Source: [Clostridium] scindens ATCC 35704 (lineage in GTDB: Bacteria > Bacillota > Clostridia > Lachnospirales > Lachnospiraceae). From it: 64,000 bases of DNA. The notes beneath the pieces are model-generated. The model was given only the letters and a program-made list of their open reading frames with translations, had not been told where the DNA came from and made no database searches. This document shows positions 40,942 through 49,755 of the stretch, one piece after another; the stretch's first letter is position 1; every line of letters starts with the position of its first letter. Location: contig NZ_CP036170.1 of the NCBI RefSeq assembly GCF_004295125.1, positions 2,041,501-2,105,500 on the forward strand, given 5' to 3'. The position numbers and the translations under genes are program-made.

Positions 40942-40963
40942 TTCCTAATGAAAAATAGTAGAA

Positions 40964-41019
40964 AATAGGCGGTTGCAACCAATAGTTGACAAATAGTTGG
41001 TAGATTGCAACCGCCTATT
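40964..41019 (+). promoter_or_regulatory. 15-bp inverted repeat between cytX and the XRE regulator
   Basis: AATAGGCGGTTGCAA (40964-40978) is exactly complementary to 41005-41019. Inside, CCAA pairs with TTGG and AATAGTTG is repeated at 40981 and 40992. There is no T-run. It can act as terminator for thi genes or operator for the next gene, whose start is 32 bases away. Confidence 0.6.
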
Positions 41020-41050
41020 CTGTTATGCTTGTTACATGGAGGTGAGCAGG

Positions 41051-42466
41051 ATGTCGCTAGGAAAAAATATCGCATCCAGGAGAAAGAGCCAGAATTTTTC
41101 ACAGGAAGACATTGCGACTCTGGTGGGCGTAAGCCGGCAGGCGGTCTCCAAGTGGGAGAAGGATCTGTCAAGCCCCAGCACGGAGAATATCATACGTCTG
41201 GCGGAGATTCTTCGGGTATCCGTTGAAGAACTGACAGGTGGCCGCCCGGCGGCAGCAGGCAGAGACAGAGAAGACAGGAGCGTGTACCGTGTGTCAGACA
41301 GTAGATATCTGTGGCTTCTGATCAAAGACCGGTTATTCATCAGGCTGGCCAACCCGGTGCTGATATTCTTGTATCTGGAAGCATGGCAGACCATGTACCA
41401 GTTAGCCTATATCGGAATGCTGAAAAGGAATCTTTTATGGCTGTCCATCTATTCATTCGGAATATTGCTGTTTATCCTGGAAGGGGCAGCCGCTGTCTAT
41501 ATTGCGGCAAGACGCCGGGTGATCCTTGGCGGGGAGCTCCTGGAACTGTCGGAAGAGGGTATCGTCGTGGTGGACATGTCCTACCGCAAGAAGGCTGACA
41601 TCCACTGGCGGGAAGTAAAGCGGGTAAAGGAAAGCAGGCATTATTATATCCTTATCCTGGAAGGGCGGCGTTTTCTGCCAATTCCCAGGCAGGATATGAC
41701 AGAGGCCCAGGAGAGTCTGCTGAAAAAGCATGCCAGGCGCGTCCGGGGCATAAAGCTGCGCATCGTGATTGCAGCATTCTGGATATTCGTAACAGCATGC
41801 GGCACCTTTGCCGTAGGAAGGTGCATGGTGAATCTCAATGGAAAGCTGGCCTGGAAGATTCAGGAGGCAAAGACAGACAAAAAGGTAAGGCTTAAGGAAA
41901 AGAACTTCTACAAAACCGGGCTTTCAGGAATTATGGATAGGGTGCAAACGAAAGTAGAACTGATGCCTCACCTTATGACCGAGAATGTGGATATTATATT
42001 TAAGAAGGATGGAGAGATTGAAAGCATCTATGCCTTCATCTATGGATACGATATGGACTATAAGCTCAGGACTACGTATCTGGTATCCTACGAGCCGCAG
42101 ACAGACAAGCGGATGCTGATACACACTCAAGACTGGACGGGAGTCGATAAGAGCGAGCAGAAAGAATACGATCCGGACAATGATATGGAGATACTCTTTC
42201 AAATGGCGGGGAATATTAATGTCCAGGATGTAGTAAGGCAGTGGGATGAAGAGCGTTACGGATTCTATTACAAAGGAATTGCATCCTGGGGATATCTGGG
42301 AGCGGCGGATGGTATCCGCTATATCGACCAGAAAGGAAAGGTTACGCTGCCTGACGATTATTCAAGCGTGGAAGTGAATGGGCCAAGCCTCTCCATCTAC
42401 TGCCCAGATAAGAAGGAAGAACGGACGCCCATCCGATTTGTCTATGCACCGTCGGAAACCATGTAA
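41051..42466 (+). CDS. XRE-type membrane-anchored regulator
   Basis: A 471-residue protein: N-terminal helix-turn-helix (about residues 4-60, DIATLVGVSRQAVSKWEKDL), two membrane segments near residues 95-150, a PH-like cytoplasmic part, a third membrane segment near residues 235-260, and an extracytoplasmic C-terminal domain of about 210 residues with no family I recognise. It may couple an outside signal to transcription. GGAGGTGAG precedes ATG 41051. Confidence 0.75.
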   Translation: MSLGKNIASRRKSQNFSQEDIATLVGVSRQAVSKWEKDLSSPSTENIIRLAEILRVSVEELTGGRPAAAGRDREDRSVYRVSDSRYLWLLIKDRLFIRLANPVLIFLYLEAWQTMYQLAYIGMLKRNLLWLSIYSFGILLFILEGAAAVYIAARRRVILGGELLELSEEGIVVVDMSYRKKADIHWREVKRVKESRHYYILILEGRRFLPIPRQDMTEAQESLLKKHARRVRGIKLRIVIAAFWIFVTACGTFAVGRCMVNLNGKLAWKIQEAKTDKKVRLKEKNFYKTGLSGIMDRVQTKVELMPHLMTENVDIIFKKDGEIESIYAFIYGYDMDYKLRTTYLVSYEPQTDKRMLIHTQDWTGVDKSEQKEYDPDNDMEILFQMAGNINVQDVVRQWDEERYGFYYKGIASWGYLGAADGIRYIDQKGKVTLPDDYSSVEVNGPSLSIYCPDKKEERTPIRFVYAPSETM

Positions 42467-42519
42467 TACGTGCCAATCAGGAACAGAGGATACGACTAGG
42501 AAGAAGGAGAGCGAGTAGA

Positions 42520-43986
42520 ATGAGCAAGTACAGAAAAATGGCAGGAGTCATAGCCTTATGCGTCTGTGCCGCGGTGCTGTGCACTGGATGCAGGTATCAA
42601 TTTTTTGAGCAGATTCCGGTAATTGGAAAACTGTTTAAAGATGGGCAGGATGTGAAGCCGGGCTACACGGATTCAGGGCAGTATGACCTGCCGGCAGCCC
42701 TCAAAAAGGCAAAGCGTCCCGAGTCTTTTAACGAAAATGTTATTAACAAAATAAAAAAATTGACGCCTTTGGAGGAGTCGGATGTCATTGTGACAGAAGA
42801 CCGCTATGAGAGCAAAGACGTGCAGTCTATGGAGATTCCGAAGAACCCATACGAGGTTCTGGCTGCGGATCCGGATGACTATGCAGCCGCTGCTGCTACC
42901 ATGCTGGAGCGGTATTTTGCCTCCTATCTTTATGAAGATACAGAAACTATTGACGAGCCGAATATTCCAAAGGAGAAGTATTACTCTTATATCGAGGTGC
43001 AATGGTCCAGGCCGCTGGCCGGAAGCAGGGAGGAATTTGCTGTTGCTGCCGCAGTCAAGATCCACGATGTAAACCCGGAGGATACCATATATACGGAATT
43101 TGGGGAAATCGGCAATGACAATGCCATACACTGCAACCTTACGGTATATGGCGAACAGGCTAAGGATTATACCTTTAATCTAAAAGGCATCGCACAGACG
43201 GAGGACGTATTAAACGCTATTGAAGAAAAGTTCCAGCCTGTCCGGGCAGAGGCGACTCCTGTTTCGCCGGATCGGTATAAGATAGAGGGAGAGACTCTGT
43301 CCATTTCCTATGACAACGGAGGTACCTGGAAAAGCGTTCCTATCACGATGGATCAGTTGTTCGGGGAAGATACTCAGACAGATCGGATCTCTCTTTTAAG
43401 CGGCAGTTATTATATTGCGCCGGATAAGACCTTCTTCGTCTACGGAGGACGGGAGAAAATGCCGGTCACCATGATCGTGTCGGAGGATGCCGGAGAGACA
43501 TGGACCAACAAGGAAGTGCTGGATCACCCCGGCGTTAGACGTAGTTATGCAGGGATGAGCGGGGATGGCAGTTTTATCTATGCGCTGATGTGCGTGGATA
43601 AGACCATGGGGTCCGAAGCGACCGTACTTTCTGTCAGCACGGACATGGGAAACACATGGACAGCCAAAAAGCCGATCGATGATTTTATGACGTTCCTAGT
43701 AAATGGCTTTACCTTCTTTGACAGCATGAATGGAATGGCGGCGGTCACAGACCATGAAATGCTGGACTTTAAGAGGACAAAAGACGGAGGGAATACCTGG
43801 GAGGAAGTACGTATGGATCCTCCGGCAGAGGGGTGGACCATGGTTTATGCCCCGCAGAAAGAAAATGATACATGGATATTCTACGTAGGGCAGGATGGAT
43901 ACGAAGAAATGGCGGGCGTATTATACAAGTATATCAGCACGGATATGGGAGAGACTTGGGAAAATACGGGAAGGGTAATATTGTAG
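42520..43986 (+). CDS. Lipoprotein with Asp-box (BNR) beta-propeller repeats
   Basis: A 488-residue exported lipoprotein: signal peptide with lipobox ending LCTGC (Cys24). The C-terminal half has five Asp-box motifs: SYDNGGTW, SEDAGETW, STDMGNTW, TKDGGNTW and STDMGETW, typical of sialidase-type propellers. The catalytic Arg triad and Tyr/Glu pair of sialidases were not identified, so a binding or sensing role is likelier. It is 53 bases after the XRE regulator and probably co-transcribed. Confidence 0.8.
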   Translation: MSKYRKMAGVIALCVCAAVLCTGCRYQFFEQIPVIGKLFKDGQDVKPGYTDSGQYDLPAALKKAKRPESFNENVINKIKKLTPLEESDVIVTEDRYESKDVQSMEIPKNPYEVLAADPDDYAAAAATMLERYFASYLYEDTETIDEPNIPKEKYYSYIEVQWSRPLAGSREEFAVAAAVKIHDVNPEDTIYTEFGEIGNDNAIHCNLTVYGEQAKDYTFNLKGIAQTEDVLNAIEEKFQPVRAEATPVSPDRYKIEGETLSISYDNGGTWKSVPITMDQLFGEDTQTDRISLLSGSYYIAPDKTFFVYGGREKMPVTMIVSEDAGETWTNKEVLDHPGVRRSYAGMSGDGSFIYALMCVDKTMGSEATVLSVSTDMGNTWTAKKPIDDFMTFLVNGFTFFDSMNGMAAVTDHEMLDFKRTKDGGNTWEEVRMDPPAEGWTMVYAPQKENDTWIFYVGQDGYEEMAGVLYKYISTDMGETWENTGRVIL

Positions 43987-44001
43987 AATAAAAATCGAAG
44001 C

Positions 44002-44324
44002 TTGCCTTTCTGGAAATTCTATGCTATCCTATCCAAAGAATAAGATGAAATGGAGATGAGAGGATGAGGACAGCTTCTTGCTAATGGAAACGTAACTGCA
44101 TAGCAGGATGTACATGGGGATTGTATGCCCATTCGTTTTGCTGTGCACAAATAGCAGGAAAGTTGAACAAATCCATCTGCTGGGCAGGCAATTCATTCGT
44201 CTTTAAATAGAGAATATTTTGCGTACGTTATTACGTAGTGAGTGACTTTGCGCATCCATGCGACAAGATGCTAAAAGAACGTGCTGCCAAGACTGCAGGG
44301 AAGGCTTTCCTGCAGTCTTTTTTG
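44002..44324 (+). promoter_or_regulatory. Leader region with upstream peptide and attenuator before the ABC-F gene
   Basis: A promoter (TTGCCT 44002-44007, 17 bases, TATCCT 44025-44030) would start an RNA of about 290 bases ending in a terminator at 44289-44324. Near its 5' end a small ORF 44064-44084 encodes MRTASC with GGAG 8 bases before. A nested hairpin pairs GCATAGCA (44098) with TGCTGTGC (44139) and ATGGG (44114) with CCCAT (44128). This layout matches ribosome-sensing attenuation of ABC-F antibiotic-resistance genes. Confidence 0.6.
44289..44324 (+). terminator. Terminator in the ABC-F leader
   Basis: AAGACTGCAGG (44289-44299) pairs with CCTGCAGTCTT (44309-44319), extendable by three weaker pairs, followed by TTTTTT. 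It lies 35 bases before the ABC-F start. Confidence 0.9.
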
Positions 44325-44358
44325 GATAAGTTTTAATAGTTGAATGGGGGCATGCATT

Positions 44359-45855
44359 ATGGCATTGATAGATGTAGTAGATTTAAGCTTCGCCTATGAG
44401 GGCAGTTATGATAACGTATTTGAACATGTGTCGTTTCAGATAGACACGGACTGGAAATTAGGATTTGTTGGGCGTAACGGGCGCGGGAAGACGACATTTT
44501 TAAATCTGCTTTTGGGAAACTACGAATATCAGGGAAGAATATCTTCCAATATGGAATTTGCGTATTTTCCATATGAAGCAAAGGATAAAAGGCGTATGAC
44601 GATCGAGATTTTAGAAGAGATCTGTCCCGGCTTTGAACAATGGCGGATTTACCGGGAACTGAATCTGCTGGAGGTGGCAGCAGAGGTCTTATTCCGCCCT
44701 TTTGAAACGCTAAGCCACGGCGAACGGACAAAAGTTATGCTGGCCGTGTTATTTGCAGGCGAGGATCGATTCCTTCTGATCGATGAGCCGACCAACCATC
44801 TGGATATGGAAGCAAGGGATAAGGTGGCCCGGTATTTGAACAGCAAGAAAGGATTTATCCTGGTATCCCATGACCGCAGGTTCCTGGATGCCTGCGTGGA
44901 TCATATCCTTTCCATCAACAAGATGGATATTGAGGTGCAGAAGGGAACTTTTAGTTCCTGGTATGCCAATAAAGAGGCAAAAGACCAGCAGGAGATGGAA
45001 CAAAATGAAAAATTGAAAAAAGAAGTCCGTCGGTTGAGCCAGGCTGCCAGACGCTCCGGGGAATGGTCTGACAAAGTGGAGAAAAGTAAAAAGGGCCAGC
45101 GGGTAGCAGGCCTCAGGCCTGATAGGGGGCATATCGGACATCAGGCCGCGAAGATGATGAAGCGCTCCAAGGTTTTGGAAGGCCGTAGGCAGCAGGCGGT
45201 TGAGGAGAAGTCCCGGCTGCTTAAGAATATTGATACCGCGGAAGAACTCAGACTCTATCCCCTGGAATATCATACGGACCGGCTGGCAGAACTTAAGAAT
45301 GTGTCAATCTCTTACGATGGACGAAAAGTATGCGAAGGCGTGAACTTCGAAGTAAGACGCGGGGAAAGGATCTGTCTGAGAGGAAGAAATGGATGTGGAA
45401 AATCCAGCATCCTGAAGATGATTCTGGGAGAAAAGATTCCATACACCGGAGAAATGCAGGTCGGAACAGGAATAAAGATATCTTATGTTCCTCAGGATGC
45501 TTCATTCTTGCAGGGAAGCTTGGAAGATATGGCGCTGGAATATGATCTGGATGAAAGCCTGTTTAAGGCAATGCTGAGGAAGCTGGATCTGGAAAGGAGC
45601 CAGTTTGATAAGGACATCGGGCAGTACAGCGCCGGACAGAAGAAGAAGGTGCTGCTCGCAAGAAGCCTTTGCCAGAGAGCCCACCTGTACATCTGGGATG
45701 AGCCTCTTAACTACATTGACGTTCTCTCCAGAATACAGATCGAGCAGCTGCTGATGGCATATAAGCCTGCTATGATCTTCGTGGAGCACGATGCGGCATT
45801 CTGCGAGAAGGTGGCTACGAAGCAAGTGCGGATAGGCAATCTTGGGGGCGAATAA
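44359..45855 (+). CDS. ABC-F ribosomal protection ATPase, Lsa-like
   Basis: A 498-residue protein with two ABC domains and no membrane segments. Walker A motifs GRNGRGKTT and GRNGCGKSS; signatures LSHGERTKV and YSAGQKKKV; Walker B DEPTNHLD and DEPLNYID. The opening layout (ALIDVVDLSFAY, then DTDWKLGFVGRNGRGKTT) is like Lsa-family proteins, which give lincosamide, streptogramin A and pleuromutilin resistance by displacing drug from the ribosome. The resistance spectrum here is an inference. ATG 44359 follows GGGGG by 8 bases. Confidence 0.88.
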   Translation: MALIDVVDLSFAYEGSYDNVFEHVSFQIDTDWKLGFVGRNGRGKTTFLNLLLGNYEYQGRISSNMEFAYFPYEAKDKRRMTIEILEEICPGFEQWRIYRELNLLEVAAEVLFRPFETLSHGERTKVMLAVLFAGEDRFLLIDEPTNHLDMEARDKVARYLNSKKGFILVSHDRRFLDACVDHILSINKMDIEVQKGTFSSWYANKEAKDQQEMEQNEKLKKEVRRLSQAARRSGEWSDKVEKSKKGQRVAGLRPDRGHIGHQAAKMMKRSKVLEGRRQQAVEEKSRLLKNIDTAEELRLYPLEYHTDRLAELKNVSISYDGRKVCEGVNFEVRRGERICLRGRNGCGKSSILKMILGEKIPYTGEMQVGTGIKISYVPQDASFLQGSLEDMALEYDLDESLFKAMLRKLDLERSQFDKDIGQYSAGQKKKVLLARSLCQRAHLYIWDEPLNYIDVLSRIQIEQLLMAYKPAMIFVEHDAAFCEKVATKQVRIGNLGGE

Positions 45856-45883
45856 TTTTTAGGACATTTTGCTCAAACATGGA

Positions 45884-45912
45884 TTGCGAACGTAAGTTCG
45901 GCGTGGTATGAT
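45884..45912 (+). promoter_or_regulatory. rarA promoter with LexA-like SOS box
   Basis: TTGCGA (45884-45889), 17-base spacer, TATGAT (45907-45912). The spacer contains CGAACGTAAGTTCG (45887-45900), matching the Firmicute LexA site CGAAC-N4-GTTCG arrangement. Confidence 0.7.
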
Positions 45913-45966
45913 ACATGTATATGGAATTAGCAGCTCATACTATTAGCAAGTGCGGGAGGAATTAAG

Positions 45967-47280
45967 ATGGAACAGATGTCCTTGTTTGACGACCGGCAGG
46001 CCAGCGCGCCGCTGGCAAGCCGATTAAGGCCCTCTTCTTTGGAAGACTTCGTGGGCCAGGAGCACCTTCTTGGGAAGGGAAGGATGTTAAGACAGCTGAT
46101 CGAGCGAGACCAGATATCTTCCATGATATTCTGGGGGCCGCCCGGCGTAGGAAAGACGACGCTTGCCAGTATCATAGCCGGACGCACGAAGGCGGATTTT
46201 ATCAATTTCAGCGCAGTCACCAGCGGAATCAAGGAGATCAAGGAGGTCATGAGGCAGGCGGAGGAAAGCCGCTGCATGGGGATTCGAACCGTACTATTCG
46301 TCGATGAGATTCACCGGTTCAATAAGGCCCAGCAGGATGCCTTCCTTCCATTTGTGGAAAAAGGGAGCATCGTCCTGATCGGCGCCACTACAGAGAATCC
46401 CTCCTTTGAAGTGAATGCGGCGCTTCTTTCCAGGTGCCGGGTATTCGTGCTGAAGGCTTTGGAAGAGACGGATTTGGTAAAATTATTGACCAATGCCCTG
46501 AATAGCCCGGCGGGCCTAAAAGACCAGAATGTCCGGATTACGCAGCAGCAGCTTAAGGCCATTGCGGCGTTTGCCAACGGGGATGCCAGAACGGCGCTGA
46601 ATATTCTGGAGATGGCGGTGATAAACGGCGAGATCACGGCAGATGGCATGACGGTCACCAATGAAGGACTGGAGCAGTGCATCAGCAAGAAGTCCCTTTT
46701 ATATGATAAAAATGGTGAAGAACATTATAACTTGATATCGGCGCTTCACAAGTCCATGCGTAACAGCGACCCGGATGCGGCCATTTACTGGATGTGCCGC
46801 ATGCTGGAGGGAGGGGAGAATCCCCTGTATATCGCGAGGAGGCTGATTCGTTTTGCAAGCGAGGATATTGGAATGGCGGACAGCCATGCTCTTCAGGTGG
46901 CGGTTGCGGCCTATCAGGCGTGTCATTTTCTGGGAATGCCGGAGTGCGATGTGCACCTGACCCATGCAGTCACCTATCTGTCCGTGGCTCCTAAGTCCAA
47001 TGCCCTTTATATGGCATGCGAGGCATGCAAGAAGGATGTGAAGAATCTGCGTGCCCAGCCGGTTCCCCTACAGATTCGCAATGCGCCTACCAGCCTGATG
47101 AAGGAACTGGACTATGGGAAAGGCTATGAATATGCCCACGATACAGAAGAGAAGCTGACGCATATGCAGTGCATGCCTGAGGGAATGGAAGACAGGAAAT
47201 ACTACCGGCCCACCACGCAGGGAGAAGAAGAAAGGGTAAAGGAACGGCTGGAAGCAATTGAGGCATGGCGCAGAAGTTAA
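45967..47280 (+). CDS. rarA: Replication-associated recombination protein A (MgsA/RarA)
   Basis: A 437-residue AAA+ ATPase of the clamp-loader clade acting at stalled forks. Walker A GPPGVGKTT (about residue 57), Walker B FVDEIHRFNKAQQDAFLP, sensor I GATTENPSFEVN, arginine finger in LLSRCRVF, and the C-terminal tetramerisation domain ending GYEYAHDTEE. Upstream SOS-type box suggests DNA damage induction. Start follows GCGGGAGGAATTAAG. Confidence 0.95.
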   Translation: MEQMSLFDDRQASAPLASRLRPSSLEDFVGQEHLLGKGRMLRQLIERDQISSMIFWGPPGVGKTTLASIIAGRTKADFINFSAVTSGIKEIKEVMRQAEESRCMGIRTVLFVDEIHRFNKAQQDAFLPFVEKGSIVLIGATTENPSFEVNAALLSRCRVFVLKALEETDLVKLLTNALNSPAGLKDQNVRITQQQLKAIAAFANGDARTALNILEMAVINGEITADGMTVTNEGLEQCISKKSLLYDKNGEEHYNLISALHKSMRNSDPDAAIYWMCRMLEGGENPLYIARRLIRFASEDIGMADSHALQVAVAAYQACHFLGMPECDVHLTHAVTYLSVAPKSNALYMACEACKKDVKNLRAQPVPLQIRNAPTSLMKELDYGKGYEYAHDTEEKLTHMQCMPEGMEDRKYYRPTTQGEEERVKERLEAIEAWRRS

Positions 47281-47335
47281 CATAGCGGGAAAGTCCCCGG
47301 CTAAAAAGACTAGGATGAAGAAGGATGGAAAGAAG

Positions 47336-47659
47336 ATGAAAGAGGAAAAAAGCGCATTTGAGAGAATCTACGATATTATCCGGGAGATTCCCGAAGGAAA
47401 GGTGGCTTCCTATGGACAGGTCGCAGAACTTGCGGGAAACCGCCGGTGGGCACGGGTGGTAGGCTATGCCCTTCATGCTGTGCCAGAAGACAGCGAGCTT
47501 CCCTGCCACCGGGTGGTAACTAAGGATGGTAATGTATCCTGCGCCTTTAGCGGCGGCATCTGCAACCGGCAGATGGAATTGCTGAAAAAAGAAGGGGTAG
47601 GATTTATAGACGATCATGTGGATATGCGACGCTTTCAATGGTCGAAGCGCCTATTCTGA
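47336..47659 (+). CDS. MGMT/Ogt-family DNA alkyltransferase-like protein
   Basis: A 107-residue protein covering only the C-terminal DNA-binding and active-site domain. IPEGKVASYGQVAELAG carries the helix-turn-helix and PCHRVV the alkyl-acceptor Cys57. Because the cysteine is present it may be a small alkyltransferase rather than an inactive ATL. ATG 47336 is preferred as family proteins begin shortly before FERIYDII; upstream ATG 47315 is possible. Confidence 0.88.
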   Translation: MKEEKSAFERIYDIIREIPEGKVASYGQVAELAGNRRWARVVGYALHAVPEDSELPCHRVVTKDGNVSCAFSGGICNRQMELLKKEGVGFIDDHVDMRRFQWSKRLF

Positions 47660-47793
47660 TGTTTGGGCTCGCAAGGCAGGCTCTGACCGATCCATCTTTC
47701 TAAAGATTAAGATTATTTGAATATCGTCCTGCATAGGGAATTTATAGAGAATATCATGCTATAATATTTCCCGAAAGGCAGGGCGATATTTTT

Positions 47794-48474
47794 ATGGAAA
47801 TAAAGAAAAAGATGCTGGCAGCGGATGATGAGCCGGGAATCATCCATCTGTTAAAGGATTATTTTGAAATGCAGGACTACCAGGTGATAGAGGCCGAAAA
47901 TGGGATGGAAGTACTGGAGAAGATATCCCAGAATCCGGATATTATTCTTCTGGATGTGAATATGCCAGGATTGGATGGATTTGAAGTATGCGAGAGAATC
48001 CGCGCGCATGTCTCCTGCCCCATCCTTTTTTTGACGGCAAAGATAGAAGAGGCTGACAGGATCAAGGGCCTGATGCTGGGAGGCGATGACTATATATTGA
48101 AACCCTTCAGTATCGAAGAACTGGGAGCAAGGGTGGAAGCCCATCTGCGAAGGGAAGAACGAATTAAGCGCAAAAAGCCGGTGAAGATCTGTGGAGCGCT
48201 GGCAATACGCTATGAAGAACGCTGCGTATATATCGGGGAAGATTTGCTTGGGCTTACCAAGACAGAATATGGAATCCTGGAACTTCTGTCTCTCAATCCA
48301 GGACAGGTATTCAGCAAAGAGCAGCTCTATGAAAAGGTCCGGGGGTATGAAGGGGATGCAGATGCAGGCATCATAACAGAGCATATCCGAAGAATCAGGG
48401 CAAAGATCAGCCGTTACACAGATAAGGCATATATTGAGACGGTATGGGGAGTGGGATATCGATGGATTGGATAA
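47794..48474 (+). CDS. OmpR-family response regulator
   Basis: A 226-residue regulator: receiver domain with acidic pair at 11-12, phosphoacceptor Asp54 (ILLDVNMPG) and Lys near 104 (YILKPF), followed by a winged-helix DNA-binding domain ending YIETVWGVGYRW. An extended -10 (TGCTATAAT, 47757-47765) lies before it. It overlaps the kinase gene by 13 bases and likely controls the ABC transporter genes. Confidence 0.92.
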   Translation: MEIKKKMLAADDEPGIIHLLKDYFEMQDYQVIEAENGMEVLEKISQNPDIILLDVNMPGLDGFEVCERIRAHVSCPILFLTAKIEEADRIKGLMLGGDDYILKPFSIEELGARVEAHLRREERIKRKKPVKICGALAIRYEERCVYIGEDLLGLTKTEYGILELLSLNPGQVFSKEQLYEKVRGYEGDADAGIITEHIRRIRAKISRYTDKAYIETVWGVGYRWIG

Positions 48475-49682
48475 ATGAGAAATTTGAAAAACTGTTTTCC
48501 TGGGTGAGGAATCTTACTTTCCGCAGGGCAATGATCGCTTATATCCTATTGACATCCGTTATCGTATGGGCATTATCTTTTGTTACAATGCGCCTGTGCT
48601 GGCAGTGGGAGAACAGTCTGTGGAAACAATATGACAGTATCAATGACTTAGGCAATGTCATAGTTGAAAATGGCTTGATGTGGATGAATTCGATGTGGAG
48701 GCAGCAGGTAGATGGCAGGCTGATAGTATTGGATATGATCCGGGTGTGGTGTCCGTTCTTCTATTTCCTGGCAGGAATCATTGTGGCGATCTGCCTTTTT
48801 TACCGAAGGCGGCTTCGGACGCCGCTTGCAATTCTGGAAGACTCCGCGGCTGCCATCAGAGGAAATGATCTGGACTTTCGGAACGCCTATGACAGCAGGG
48901 ATGAGATGGGCAGGCTGTGCCAGTCCTTTGAAGAGATGCGCCAGGAACTGGTATGCAATAAGGAAAACATGTGGAAACTGGTGGAGCGGCAGAAAGAGTT
49001 GAATGCGGCGTTTGCCCATGATCTTCGAACGCCGCTAACGGTATTAAAAGGATATACGGATTTTTTGGCCAGATATATCCCGGAGGGCAAGGTAAGCCAG
49101 GAAAAGATGCAGGATACCCTGGAATTGATGTCGGATCATATTAAGAGGCTGGAACGCTACAGCTATACCATGAAAGAAGTCAGAGGAATCGACGAGGTAC
49201 CGCTGCGGGCTGAGGATATGGCACTTGAGGGGATACAGAGCAAGATAGGAGAAGTGGTATTTGCCTTGAACCAGATCGGGGATATCTGGATCGATTATGC
49301 CAGATCTGAAACAGAATGCGAGATATACGCGGATGACAGCCTGATCGTGGAAGTACTTGAGAATCTGCTTTCCAACGCTATTCGCTATGCCAGGACAAAG
49401 ATCCAGGTAATGGATGACTATGATGCGGCCAGCAGCGAGCTGATCCTGGCAGTCAGAGATGATGGGCCGGGATTTGCCAAAGAACAGATGCGAAAGGCGC
49501 TCAGGCCTTATTATAAAGAGTATGAAGACGATGCAAAGGATGAACACTTCGGCATAGGGCTCCATATCTGCAGGCAGCTGTGCCGCAAGCACGGCGGAAC
49601 GCTGGACATTGCCAACAGCGTGGAAGGCGGTGCCATCGCCACAGCATCCTTCTCCTGCAAAAAGGAATCAAGAGAATCTTAA
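48462..49682 (+). CDS. Sensor histidine kinase
   Basis: A 406-residue kinase: two membrane segments (about residues 23-43 and 97-115), HAMP linker, HisKA with His186 (FAHDLRTPLTVLKGY), and HATPase motifs NLLSNAIRYA, DDGPGF and GIGLHICRQL. The extracytoplasmic loop is only about 50 residues, similar to envelope-stress or peptide-sensing kinases that work with ABC transporters. Confidence 0.92.
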   Translation: MDWINEKFEKLFSWVRNLTFRRAMIAYILLTSVIVWALSFVTMRLCWQWENSLWKQYDSINDLGNVIVENGLMWMNSMWRQQVDGRLIVLDMIRVWCPFFYFLAGIIVAICLFYRRRLRTPLAILEDSAAAIRGNDLDFRNAYDSRDEMGRLCQSFEEMRQELVCNKENMWKLVERQKELNAAFAHDLRTPLTVLKGYTDFLARYIPEGKVSQEKMQDTLELMSDHIKRLERYSYTMKEVRGIDEVPLRAEDMALEGIQSKIGEVVFALNQIGDIWIDYARSETECEIYADDSLIVEVLENLLSNAIRYARTKIQVMDDYDAASSELILAVRDDGPGFAKEQMRKALRPYYKEYEDDAKDEHFGIGLHICRQLCRKHGGTLDIANSVEGGAIATASFSCKKESRES

Positions 49683-49755
49683 TATTTCGTAGGGAAAATA
49701 TAGATATTTGTATTCTATGCTATAGATATCCGAATAGAAAGAGAGGAGAATCAGA

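Noticed and set aside
44220-44300. T-box or SAM riboswitch before the ABC-F gene
   Set aside because: No T-box GGUGG sequence or other known riboswitch core is present; the uORF plus terminator explains the layout better.
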